A stretch of DNA of 64,000 nt, taken from positions 73,051 to 137,050 of the forward strand of contig VXAA01003139.1 of the NCBI GenBank assembly GCA_013399115.1, in the 5' to 3' direction. The DNA comes from Anseranas semipalmata. Taxonomy: Eukaryota; Chordata; Aves; Anseriformes; Anseranatidae. How positions within the stretch are numbered: the stretch's first letter is position 1; the number at the start of each line of letters is the position of its first letter. Below the pieces are notes generated by a model, which worked only from the letters and a program-made list of their open reading frames with translations, searched no databases and was not told the DNA's origin. Position numbers and translations under genes: made by a program. Shown piece after piece: positions 12,301 to 24,252 of this stretch.

Positions 12301-13701
12301 TTCTAGAATACCAGCAAAGCAGATATTTGCTACATTTGTGTTTGTGTGATAGTTAATCTTGTTCCTATTGCAATTACACTAAGGTGTGAACAGATCCCTT
12401 AGTTGCATGTCGTTTTCTTTTTTCGTCCTTGAGTACAAATTCAAAAATCTTAGCTCATGCATATTACTTTATAATATAGAATCTTATCCACTTTCTCTTT
12501 AATTTTACCAGCTTATCTCTAACCTGTCAACTTCAACGAGAAAAATCTGCCTATGTTTATATCTCTGCTATAGTTCTTATGCTGGGACTAAAGCGAATGA
12601 GCTAGACCTGATAGGAATCCTGCAGTTACTTTTATCTTTACATGTTTACCAAAACCAATTAGAAATATATTATAAATACTAATCATAAAACAGATTTTGC
12701 TGTAGAGAAGTATATACTTCTATAAAATCTAGGGCACATTTCCTTGAATTAAACTAAAAACATAATAAAGTTAACTCACCAGTGAGCTAAGTTCTGAGCT
12801 GTCTTCCTGTCATGACTAGTTCATTTCTTGCTATCTGTGTTAATGTGGCTTTGAAATTACTCATGTCAAGTAAGATTCAGCACTCCTAGTAGATTTCAGA
12901 GAACCCAATTTCAGGCCCAGTCTTTGCATCATGGCACATCTGTTATTTTTAGGTATATGTTTAAATTTCCCTGTAACCTAAGTCTTGATCAAAATGGGAT
13001 ATAATTCAATGATTAAGCTCAAATTTTACTTGAAATACCTGTCCATTTATGATAATCATTTAATCCTATACCTTGAGAAAGAGTATATATTTTATATCAC
13101 AACACTGCGGGGTTCTAGGAAGAAAGCCAGATTAATCTGCTGTAGCATGGTTTCTGTGAAATCGGAATTTCTTCCCATAATAAGCAATCATATAGCACCT
13201 AGATGTAGGAGAATTTCTGCACAAAAATGAAACACCCTTAGTGTCTAACTGCCAGTGTCTGAGACAGAGAGAATATGAGTCTCCTGGAAGGCTTCCTGGA
13301 ATAAGGGACAGAGGAACAATATTCTGCTGTGGTAGCAAAGGGATTCATGAGCACCACTGTTGGGATTCATCTGATTAAAAATGTATGTCCATGACTGAAC
13401 TGGCTATTTAAATTCCTTCTATGTGAATGCAGTGAAGCAGCAATTTTAGGTTATAATTCACCCTAAAGATGTTTAATTTAGGACACACCTGTATCTGTGA
13501 AACCCCTCCCATATCTCAGGCTAGCCTTGAAGAATCTTTACATAAAACCTTAACAGTTCTGGATCTTTAAGCAAAATGGGTCTTAAGCCTCTATGTTTTG
13601 CAGTTTTTCAGGGTTTGTCATATAGTTGGTATGTTACCTTCCTGCAATACACTGCAGGAAAAAGAAGAATAAAATGGAACTATCCTAAGCAAGAATGTTG
13701 C
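9375..13701. other. Unique DNA, no gene seen
   Basis: The part next to the LTR (about 9375-9900) is somewhat less AT-rich and contains frames of 85 and 102 codons with no recognisable domain; it could be an older decayed repeat that I cannot name. The rest is ordinary AT-rich DNA with short A or T tracts (for example about 11093-11105 and 12241-12250) and frames of no more than 101 codons. No RNA gene is evident. Confidence 0.65.
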
Positions 13702-15275
13702 AGAATCAAAGAATCACAGAATGTTAGGGATTGGAAGGGACCTTGAAAGATCATCTAGTCCAATCCCCCTGCCGGAGCAGGAACACCTAGATCAGGTCAC
13801 ACAGGAACACGTTCAGGTGGGTTTTGAATGCCTCCAGAGAAGGAGACTCCACAACCTCTCTGGGCAGCCTGTTCCAGTGCTCCATCACCCTCACCACGAA
13901 GAAGTTTCTCCTCATATTTAAGTGGAACCTCCTATGTTCCAGCTTGCACCCATTGCCCCTTGTCTTATCATTGGATGTCACTGAGAAGAGCCTGGCTCCA
14001 TCCTCCTGACACTCCCCCTTCACATATTTATAAACATTAATGAGGTCACCCCTCAGTCTCCTCTTCTCCAGGCTAAAGAGACCCAGCTCCCTCAGCCTTT
14101 CCTCGTAAGGGAGATGCTCCACTCCCTTAATCATCTTTGTGGCTCTGCGCTGGACTCTCTCAAGCAGTTCCCTGTCCCTCTTGAACTGAGGGGCCCAGAA
14201 CTGGACACAATATTCCAGATGCAGTCTCACCAGGGCGGAGTAGAGGGGGAGGAGAACCTCTCTCGACCTACTAACCACACCCCTTCTAATACACCCCAGG
14301 ATGCCATTGGCCTTCTTGGCCACAAGGGCACAGTGCTGGCTCATGGTCATNNNNNNNNNNNNNNNNNNNNNNNNNNNNNNNNNNNNNNNNNNNNNNNNNN
14401 NNNNNNNNNNNNNNNNNNNNNNNNNNNNNNNNNNNNNNNNNNNNNNNNNNNNNNNNNNNNNNNNNNNNNNNNNNNNNNNNNNNNNNNNNNNNNNNNNNNN
14501 NNNNNNNNNNNNNNNNNNNNNNNNNNNNNNNNNNNNNNNNNNNNNNNNNNNNNNNNNNNNNNNNNNNNNNNNNNNNNNNNNNNNNNNNNNNNNNNNNNNN
14601 NNNNNNNNNNNNNNNNNNNNNNNNNNNNNNNNNNNNNNNNNNNNNNNNNNNNNNNNNNNNNNNNNNNNNNNNNNNNNNNNNNNNNNNNNNNNNNNNNNNN
14701 NNNNNNNNNNNNNNNNNNNNNNNNNNNNNNNNNNNNNNNNNNNNNNNNNNNNNNNNNNNNNNNNNNNNNNNNNNNNNNNNNNNTATGTCTTCATAAAAGG
14801 CCACCAGGTTGGTCAAGCATGACTTCCCCTTGGTGAAGCCATGTTGGCTGCCCTTAACAACCCTCTTATCCTAGATATGCCTAGCACCAAGGACAAGTTG
14901 TTCCATGACCTTTCCAGGGATGGAGGTGAGGCTGACTGGTCTATAGTTACCCGGGTCCTCCTTCTTGCCCTTTTTGAAGACTGGAGTGACATTTGCTTTC
15001 CTCCAGTCCTCAGGCACCTCTCCCATTCCACACGACTTACCAAAGATGATGGAAAGTGGCCTAGCAACGACTTCTGCCAGCTCCCTCAGCACCCTCGGGT
15101 GCATCCCATCAGGACCCATGGATTTATGGATGTCCAGGTTGCTAAATTGGTCCTTAACCCAGTCAACCTCATCAACCGAGGCAAACTCCTCCTTTATCCT
15201 GACTTCCTCTGGGGCCTCAGGGGCACGGAGCTCCTCAGGACTGCCTCCGGCAGTATAGACAGAGACAAAGAAAAG
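13702..15275 (-). mobile_element. CR1 LINE, 5'-truncated, interrupted by an assembly gap
   Basis: The 3' end is at 13702, where the plus strand reads AATCAAAGAATCACAGAATG, the complement of the CR1 terminal octamer repeats. Upstream on the minus strand (14350 back to about 13790) is the C-terminal part of the CR1 ORF2 reverse transcriptase. It includes the [10 protein letters not shown] motif, [27 protein letters not shown] and HWNRLP blocks, and runs to a stop near 13787. On the far side of the gap (15258 to about 14785) lies the N-terminal part of the reverse transcriptase, with [33 protein letters not shown] and GKVMEQLVL, then a frameshift before the FTKGKSCLTNLVAFYED block. The endonuclease is absent. 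In a live element ORF2 drives target-primed reverse transcription of CR1 RNA. This copy cannot, because it lacks the endonuclease, is frameshifted, and its catalytic FADD region lies in the gap. Exact 5' end: between 15250 and 15280. Confidence 0.95.
14351..14783. other. Assembly gap (433 N)
   Basis: A run of N inside the CR1 copy. The flanks, read on the minus strand, would normally be joined by the reverse-transcriptase palm region including the catalytic aspartates. The gap is probably unresolved CR1 sequence, perhaps with another insertion; its true length is unknown. Open frames that appear to cross it are artefacts. Confidence 0.98.
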
Positions 15276-18200
15276 ACGTTGTCTATTTGTGTGTGTGCAT
15301 GTATATATATGCACTCTAAAAAAACTCTTCATGTAGTCATTCAGTAAACTCTATCCTTAGCATTTCTGAAATACTCTGTAGGCTTTAAAGCCCATTTATA
15401 GGACATATTCAGAAGAAACACACAGATTCCTAATCTTATCATTTGAATACACAACCCAGCATTAGTCTAGAGATCTGCTGCTGTCTTCTAAGGAGGGGAA
15501 TATCTTGATGATTCCCTCAGATGTTTCTGAGATTTGATGGGTTATGTGCTTTTCTTTGGTGCTTTTCACTTTAGAAGAATTTTTTCCACTTCTCACTGCA
15601 GAACAGTGACTGCATGGGAGAGGAAACCTGCTCTCACTGTGACTGAAGAAAACCTGTCCTAAGAGCTTAATTTCTTTATGGCTAGAGGAGGTAAAGTAAC
15701 TCTTTTTAAAGATTCATCTCTCAGTCTGACAGTACATGCTGATCCTTCAGGCAGAGAAGTAAAAGCATTAAAGAAGGAGCTTTATCCACTCAAAACCCCA
15801 TGTTTAAGTTAAAGCAAGACTATTTCAGCAGACTGTTCACAGACAGGGGAGAAGCACATGTGCCTGATAAGCCTTACGTTTGGTTAAGACATACAGAGAC
15901 CTGCACAAAACATTTGTTTTGCCTCATGTTTCCAACCACCACCACCACACCTTACATCACTGTGGAGATAAAAGGGTTCTCGGATACACCTTATACCTCC
16001 ATCACTTCACCAGAAAGTCTCTGGAAAGGGCTGTTTTCCTTTCCCCTTGCCATGTGCAGATAGGGGCCAAACAGAAAGCTAAAGGGCAACCTAATGCTGT
16101 ATTTTAGTAACAAGACTCTGACTCATTTTGTTGTAACAACACAAAGGCAATGTCACCATCTGAGACCGCACGTCCACCTGGACCAGTACCTTGTGTCTAA
16201 CAGTGGAAAGTAGCAAATGCCACAGAAACTATATTAAAAACAAGGCAAGTATGATACAGGTGGTACTTCACTAGACTATTTTCCCAGACACCAGCAAATC
16301 GCAGTCTGCTCAGACTAGGCTAACAACACTGGTGCAAGTACACTGGAACTGCAAACAGTGCCTCATCCCCAGAAAAAGGTTGAAAGCCGAGAAAAACTCT
16401 CTGTCCTTTATAAAGAGGTTCAAAATAAGCCAGGAGTAATTGCTACTGTAAAAAGGGAAATATTATCTCATCAACTACAGGATCAGGAAAATGAAATTAT
16501 TTATAAGCTGAGGAAAATGCAGTCATAAGGCGAATAAAAGGACTAAAATTTAAACAGCCCACTTCTCCCCTGCCCCACCCTGCTAAAAATAAATAAATAA
16601 TCCAGAAAAGAATGAATATTTGGAGGATAAGTGCTTACCAGACCAGCATAGGCAGATAGATGGTACCACAGATGATTGCCTCATTACTTTTTAAGCATTC
16701 GGTGAGAACTTTGTTAGTCCTTACCTCTTCTTCTACTGAGCAGCAAGAATAGGGACTGAATGATCTTGGAGGGGAAGCTCAGAAGCAGGAGGAGTCAGAT
16801 GATGCTTGATTAGAAAGGTTCAACAAGTGCCCTAAGAAATCGATAGTCATATGGATAATTTCATGGAATAAATATAAGCAAATAAAACTAAAGGAATTGA
16901 GCCATATTGGGGGCTTCAGTTTTGAACAGTTACTAAGTTTTGCCTACTCTTGATTTCAGGTTTTAGTTATAGTCTGATTTCTAACAGCCACATTCGAAAA
17001 TATTCAGTCAAGCACGTAAAATCTTCCAGCTACATCTTCCCTTAAAACTACAAAACTAGTGAAACTGGCCAGGCACAATTACAAAAATATAAGTAGAATT
17101 ATGAGGTTCTTTAAAACACACTCCAACTATGAACACACACTGGAGTTTATGCAGAAGTAGGACATTATCCTCCAAGAATAATTAAGATATCACAGAAGAA
17201 ATACAGGAACTGTGGCTAATGAAAAAAATGCAAATGTGGTTCATTACATGTTAGTGTTAAGTGTTACACTGAATAATGTTGCATAGATGTGTTCCGCAAA
17301 TTTGGCAAGCTTTACAATTTGCTTGTAACTGCAACAGAGAAAAATTCATTCTTAATTGTAATACACGTGGCTAGGAGGGCAAAGCAACTATCAACCATCT
17401 TGTAATGGTTTTTATTGAAACATAAATAACTTCAATCTTATTATATTTGATTGTTCTTGCTCAGGAAAGTATAAATGTTCTTTTTGTGTGTGTGAGAATA
17501 ATCCATGTAATTTTTCCTGAGTGAACATCCTAAAGCAGTAATATTTAAATACAGGAGCAATGGATTTAAAATGATTGTGCCACATGACCCACCAAATCTT
17601 TAAATGAGGAAACTCTGAATGCTGCTTTTACAAACATACAGTCCAATGCAGAATACTGGAACTAGATATCATGGTTCAAATAGACAAGGTGACTGGATGC
17701 CTCAGGCAGTTGATGTTGCAACACAGAGCCCTTTAAACTTTTCTTGCCAACACAGTAAGTCAATGCACCTTATTCACTTCACTGATTGAGGATCTGTATA
17801 AGAGATTTGATTCCCATTAGTATATGTGCTGTAAAAACAGACTGTAGAAATGAAAGTTGCATTCCATATCAGAGCACTGGTAACAAGACAAAGTTTTGCC
17901 CAGCCTATGATATTTGTGATATGATTTTCTTATATGTACTAGAGAATGCAGCTTTGGGCAACTGACAGTTTTTACCAGGGTAACTGAAAGATTAATCTGG
18001 GTTGTTTTTGTAAACAACATTGCAAGATCTATAAATAACTGAAGGTCTTCCTCTCCTTAAATCAGCCTAAAATTTTAAATTAAGAAAGAAACATTTTTAC
18101 TATTTTGGATTTTCTAATTCCCAAATACTTAACTTTCCTCCTTAGCATTATGCATCAGCTGTGAATCCTTAAGTTTCATTTTGTAATCTCTATCTGGCAC

Positions 18201-20031
18201 TACCAAAAGGAAGGAAAAAATTGCTCTGCATAACAATCAAAAGCACAGAAACAACTAATTAAATCAACAAGTGCTAGAAATCAGATTATAAAGCAATGAT
18301 TTCACTTGCATTCAGTGTGGAAAAATGAAAGATTTTAAGAAAATTAATGGGATGAATTTTAGAACCATTTTATCATTTAAATAAAATTACCGAGGCTCTA
18401 GACTCTGTAAAATTGTTTAGGGCAAAATGTATTTAAAGACACTCAAATACATCTTCCTATTCCATGTTTTTTAATTCAGCAAAAATCTCTTTGAGGTTAA
18501 CTAGTTACACGTGTTCTGTTTCAATGAACTATGTTTATGGATCATTCTCCAAAAGAACCATTCATGTACTACTTTTGTTTGCATTTATCATGATGTCCAT
18601 AACTATAATTCATTATCACAAGTGCAATTTATATTATCTTTTACATATATTTATAGTGTTCCTAGTATTTCATGGATTCTGTTGCCTGCATGTATGCCAA
18701 AGAAAAGCAGAATGCAGAGTGAATGTGGCTAGATGAAGATAGGAGATGAAAGACTGCAAATCCAGCAAGTCACATCGAAGGTTCCTCTAATTTATACACT
18801 TCATTTCCAGAAATAGTATGCATGCCATGATGTCCAGTCCCTATCAGGATCCAGTAATGAGCTGCATTCTTTACTCTTACTAATGTGCTGGTTAAGGATT
18901 TGTTCCACTTAAGTGTCCCAGAAACTACGTGTATGAGCTCCAAACTCAGGGTGATGTAAACCTCTCTCAGCTACTGGCTGTCAGGAAAAAATATATCTGT
19001 GTTGTACAAATGGACTTTTGGAGAATCAAGTTGTTTTGTGAGCTTTTCCAGGTTCAGAAGGATGAGGCTGCACTACAAAAGGTTCTCTGTGTGACAGGGA
19101 TTGTGACAGTGACAGAAGCAGTCCACAAAAAAAAGGAGATCTGTTGATGCTTTGGGTAAAAGAGGCAACACCATGGGGTGCCTAGGACTGAATTTACCAT
19201 CAGAAGAGATGCAAGTGAGAATTGCAAAGAAAGGTTTTTCAATCCAAATACAGTTTCCTTTCATGAAAAGCAACAAGTAGGGAAGAGTCTTGTGGTGAAA
19301 ACTGGACCGAAGATCTGAGAGAGGCAGGAACTGTCCAGAGGGTTGCAGACACTTCAGAGTTTAAGAACAGAAAACTACACAAATGCTACCTTGAAGCTCA
19401 GTTAGAGGGTTTAGTACTATTATTTTCTTTCTCTGCACCTCTTAAATTATTGATTGTAGTATAACAAATGAAAGTTTTCTTTCATTCTAAAAGTTGTCCA
19501 GCATTAAGAGTGATTTCAGGGTTGATAAATTTCCTGCATCCCAGAATCCAGGGAGTTATAAGTTCCCATATGAATATTGATTTCTTTTCAAAAAGCCAGT
19601 CATCCAATTGTCAGAGATCCCAGAGAAGTGTAGGGGATTCACCTTCATTCAGCTGCAAATTGCCAAGTCTTCAGTGGAAAATCAGAGCTAGAATCCCTTT
19701 CTCATATAGTGGGGCAATGGACAGAAGACCTCAGACTGTGTTTTCTGCTCCAGAATATGACAGAAGGAATTATGGCCAAAGCCAGGAATACAGCTCCACA
19801 GCCTTTGTGACATAAATTAAAACTTAATTGCAAGTTGATCAAAGCAGTCTGCTATGACCTGATCCAAGCTCACATTATGTTCTTTTTAGTTTTTTCACTC
19901 CTTTCCACATTAGCAAAAAAAATGTATAAATTAACAAAATTCTCTAAAAGCACTTGCAAGCAACATTCTCATTTCAGATAGTGTTGGCATGTGAGTTTTA
20001 GGATCATTTAATTATTTCCTCCAGTTCTCTG
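15276..20031. other. AT-rich unique DNA, no gene seen
   Basis: Begins with a short GTGTGTGCATGTATATAT patch next to the CR1 5' break. Frames reach 115 codons (19468-19815, plus) without any recognisable domain. No named repeat was found apart from short A or T runs. Nothing here supports a gene. Confidence 0.7.
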
Positions 20032-20152
20032 TGTTGTGGTTTAACCTGGCAGGCAGCTAAGCACCACACAGCCCTTCACTCACTCCACCTCTTCCCCCCT
20101 TCCCCCTCCCCCAGGGAAGACAATTAACTCTATCCCAGCCAAAATCAGGACA
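20032..20152 (-). mobile_element. Internally deleted LTR remnant (121 bp)
   Basis: Starts TGTTGTGGTTTAACC at 20032 and ends CTATCCCAGCC...AATCAGGACA at 20152. I recognise these as the two ends of a widespread avian LTR of several hundred bp, read on the plus strand in antisense. The start resembles the start of the LTR at 8531 (TGTTGTGGTTT, then a nearby AGCTAA and a C-rich stretch). The two ends are joined across a C-rich run at about 20090-20112, so the middle, with promoter and polyadenylation signal, is missing. No target-site duplication is visible (CTCTG to the left, TGCTA to the right), which means that flanking bases have changed or that the deletion or assembly altered the site. Confidence 0.75.
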
Positions 20153-20221
20153 TGCTATAACTCTATCAGAGTTAATGAATTTAACATTCACATTCTAGTC
20201 TTTTTCAAATTATTTTCCCAC

Positions 20222-20241
20222 AAAATAAATAAATAAATAAA
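20222..20241. repeat. (AAAT)n microsatellite
   Basis: Four to five AAAT units. Confidence 0.9.
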
Positions 20242-20996
20242 CAATAGTCATGTCAGTATTATCGAAACCTGTAATTAAAGCATTAAAACAATTAAAAAAG
20301 AAATACATGTAATTGATTCCCTAACTTCTCTGGCCAGTTATGTTATGGACAGATAGCAGGATATAATGTTCATTGAAATAAATTGCATATGAAGAAGGTT
20401 CTGAAAATCTTAGAAAGCCAATATATTAGTGGAATTAAATCATTATAGTTCAAAGTGCACCTCAGAAGACCTTTTGACTCATTTAATATTTTTCCCCAAG
20501 AAGAGAGAAACAAATTTAGATAAGCTCAGAATCCAGTCAGAGTAATAGCAAACTCTCACCAAGTCTTGATCAAGTCATTAATCTTATGCATTTAATTTAG
20601 AACCCAGTATGGTGCTGCTACTCTCAGCCATCATAGAAATAGAAGTGTGGATTTCCAAGACATCGAGCTCACATGTATCACAATTAGAGACAGAGTTATG
20701 ACAAATGTCTCTTTTTTTCTGCTCTGCAGTAAGACTCAGCATTCAGCATCCCTTAAATATTTGATTTTGATTATGTAGAGTGGTGGTCTAATGGTTCATA
20801 TTGGGAAGAAAATGAAAAACTCATGGGAAGGAAAAGAAAATGAAAGGGAAAAGACGAGTCAAAGAGAAAAGTCATACAACCTGATGTAAAAAAATCTTTC
20901 TGCTTCACTTGAACTTGAATGTCAAATACGCTATTTCTAATGCTTCTAGATCCTCCTGCTGTTTCTGATTCTAATATTGCTAAAAGCCCATGCTGC

Positions 20997-21020
20997 AAAA
21001 TAAATAAATAAATAAATAAA
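20997..21020. repeat. (AAAT)n microsatellite
   Basis: Five to six AAAT units in an otherwise unique context. Confidence 0.92.
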
Positions 21021-21840
21021 ACCTTTATAAATTTCAAAAACACTGAAAACTCAAGGACATTCAAGTTAGTTTTAATATGGTCATTGTATATATGTACAGA
21101 TATATCATTACAAAACTATATTATTTCATTGAGTATCAGGACAACAAACCTGCAAGTAGTTTGAAAATCAGTCCTTGTTCTCCTAATGTGTTACCTAATT
21201 TTCCAAAACCACAAACCACTGCTACCCATCTCCTAGCAACTGCTAGAAAGCCTAGCAGCTGCAGGATTTTCTTTTTTTCTTATTTTCTTTTCTTTTTTTT
21301 TGTGAATCACCTTCATGGAGTAGATTCTTACCTGTGATTGAATAAAGAAGACTGTAAAGCCTCTGGAGGTGGTCTTTCTCATCTCAGTTGTATAGAACTG
21401 TGTTATGTTTAGATAGCCATATATGTCAGCTCTATACGGTGCTGCTACAGTATATGACTGTAACCCAGTCGTACTTAGGCAGTGGAAGGGAGCATTCAGA
21501 ATGGATTTGGGTTTGAAGTTCTGTATATGCAAATCCTTACAAAGAGATTCCAATCTGTCCCTCATGGGGGGGCAACCCAGGCAAAAGCCTGGGTGGGTAG
21601 CACCCTCCTTTATTCAGCAGCTAACAAATATCCAGGAGTACTGAATGTATTTAACAAACATAATATGTGTATTTTTAAAAGCAAGAAGAACTGTGTAATG
21701 TCAGGACAACCCTACCAAGCCGTAAGGTACTGCCCCAGACACAGAACAGTACTGCCCAAACGAGAGAACTAAGTAGCTGCTTCAGGTTAGTGGTTGGATG
21801 TCTGTATGGAAATCTGCCTAGTAAAGGATGGTACTTCAGG

Positions 21841-21863
21841 AAAAAAAAAAAAAAAAAAAAAAA
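21841..21863. repeat. poly(A) tract (23 A)
   Basis: A pure run of 23 A. No retroposon body is recognisable upstream. Confidence 0.95.
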
Positions 21864-24236
21864 CTGTATCTTCTCTTGAAGCTATTTTTATCCTTAAAGT
21901 ATCAGAATTTTATTACAGAAATTTAATGGGTTCCCAGAAAAGTGTAAATGGAGTGGAAATACTCAGTTTTCCATTTGTTGTCATCATTACAGTGAAGCTG
22001 ATGGACAGATAAAAAGCAGAAAATGTTAAAAATGTCTGCCTAAACTCTCCACAGTGTACAGAGTGTAGGTTGGAATGTGACCTCCCCATAGGCCACAGAG
22101 CTTTCAGACTTTTCATATAAACTCTGTTTTAGTTAATTTCTAAATTAATTAATTTTTATATAAACTATGTGAACTCAGCAGATTAAACTGGTGGAATATA
22201 AATAAAATAGAATGAAGTTGTCTATTAGGATAAGTGGATCCACTGGCTGGATATGTACTGCTTCAGAACAGTGATGAATTCTGACAATGTTCTGAGGACT
22301 AAAATATAGACAGAAACTGAAAAACAGAGTTTCTTCTACTAAAATATGTCATTTCACACAAACGACATGTATCTTGTTATCTCTTAGTCTTTGCATGCAA
22401 TGAAGAAACACCCCTTCTGGCTTTTCAACATCTGTCCTTTCTTGTCTTTGTAAAACAAGGACTGTTAACAGATTTTCCTAACTTTTGCCATTTTGTCTCA
22501 TTCATCTTTAAATTAGGGACCTCTAGTCAGTACTGTAACTTAGGAAGACTCTACAAGGATTTTCTGAGGGATTTATTCTGCTACATAGCATTTCAACATT
22601 GAATAGAATATCAGTATAAAAACCCCTAAAATACATCTTTACATGCTTGTTTTTTCCTGATTTTGCCATTAGGGAGACATCTGCTTTTTATTCGTTCTTG
22701 TCTGGTTGAATGAGTCCTTTTGTATTATAGGATTTGTAGAAAAAATGAACTGAAGTGTCCCATGTATTCTTTCTATTTTTGATTATAACTCAGACCTCTC
22801 AAATGATTCTCTGTTCAGGTTCAATCTTTGCTTTGAATTTTTGTTTCTTTATGTAGTATATATAACTATACATAGTTAATTGTATCTGTGTAGCTATCTA
22901 CAAAAAATATAAAAAATGAAGAAATGTGGGAGCCAAAGGGTTCCAAAAGACATACAAAAATGCATATATGGGCAGCATATTCACCTAAGTCTAAGGGTCT
23001 GATACTTTTCTATTAGAAAAACTTTTTTGATTAGGTAGAGATTTTAAATTAGTCAAAAATTACAGAGGGAAGAAAAACATTTGAAATATACTAAAATAAG
23101 TGAGAAATATAGGTCATGATGATTGCAACAAAGTATTTGAAAAACGTTTTCATACCTACAGAAAACAAAAGACTAAGAACTTACTGCCTATTAGCTTGGA
23201 AAAGGTGGGTCTTATAATTTAGCGTTACTGCAATACTTTTTGTCAATTCAGAAGAGAAAGCTACCCCTTGAGATTAAAGACGAGATTCACTACTGTGAAT
23301 CACTACCTATCACAAAGAATGGCTTGATGAGTTTCATTCTGATTGTGTTTTGTTTTCCACTACAAAGCAGACTGGGATATGGATGCTTTATCTCATCTTC
23401 TTTAATTCCCTGGAACAGAGGCACTGGCAGTCTTAAGAACATATCCTACCGTTCTAGAAGGGATCATGAGTAGAAGGGAGATTTTGAATAGCCTTATAAG
23501 CAGATGATATTTTGCTGTCTGTCTCTGATCCTATCATACCTGTCTTTACCTGAAGTGTTTAACATTTTGAGAGATTGTTGATTTGATTATTTGATCACAC
23601 CTCTACACTTTTTTTTATTTTCATTTTTTAGGCAGACATTCTGTTACAGAGATTCACTGAACTGATTGGAAACAAAAGCAGTCTGTGCTGCCTTCTGCAT
23701 CTGTACATTCAGGAGCTGGCAAGACTCCTGCACAATTTTTTCCTCCAAATCCACGGAGTGCACCTGCAAAAATTATGCATCTATATTAACTTCTGATAAC
23801 ATGTCTCACAGTTGTTCACTTTGTTTTCCACCAGAAGCCTGTAAATACAAAGCAGGGGTCAGGAAAAAAAAATGGGTACACAACAGAGAGAACACATAAG
23901 TCATGGAGTGAAGGAGAAACTGAACCACTGGCATCACACAGAGTAGAAAAGGAAAAGAGCTGTGTATCTAAGGTTTTCAGAAACAGGACCTGCTCACGGT
24001 GTAGTGATTTGCTATCCTGCCATCATTTACTTTTATCTAGGCAAACAGCTACTTCTGGGGAAAGTAATTGCAAATGCCTTCAGAAATTCAGCAGGAGCTG
24101 CTTCTCTAGATAAGCGCCTGCAACCACCATGGACTAAGCTGTCTCCAGATACAGCAGTCTTCATAACAGCAATATGCCACTGACATCGCTGTTATACTGT
24201 CTTTCTGGTACACTGTAGTTCTGAGTCAGAGCTTCC

Positions 24237-24252
24237 TTTTTTTTTTTTTTTT
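24237..24252. repeat. poly(T) tract (16 T)
   Basis: A pure T run followed by CCCC. No identifiable retroposon is attached to it. Confidence 0.92.

Noticed and set aside
14114..14836. Long frames of 173 to 240 codons, plus strand
   Set aside because: They are open only because they run through the 433-base gap; the coding signal is the CR1 on the other strand.
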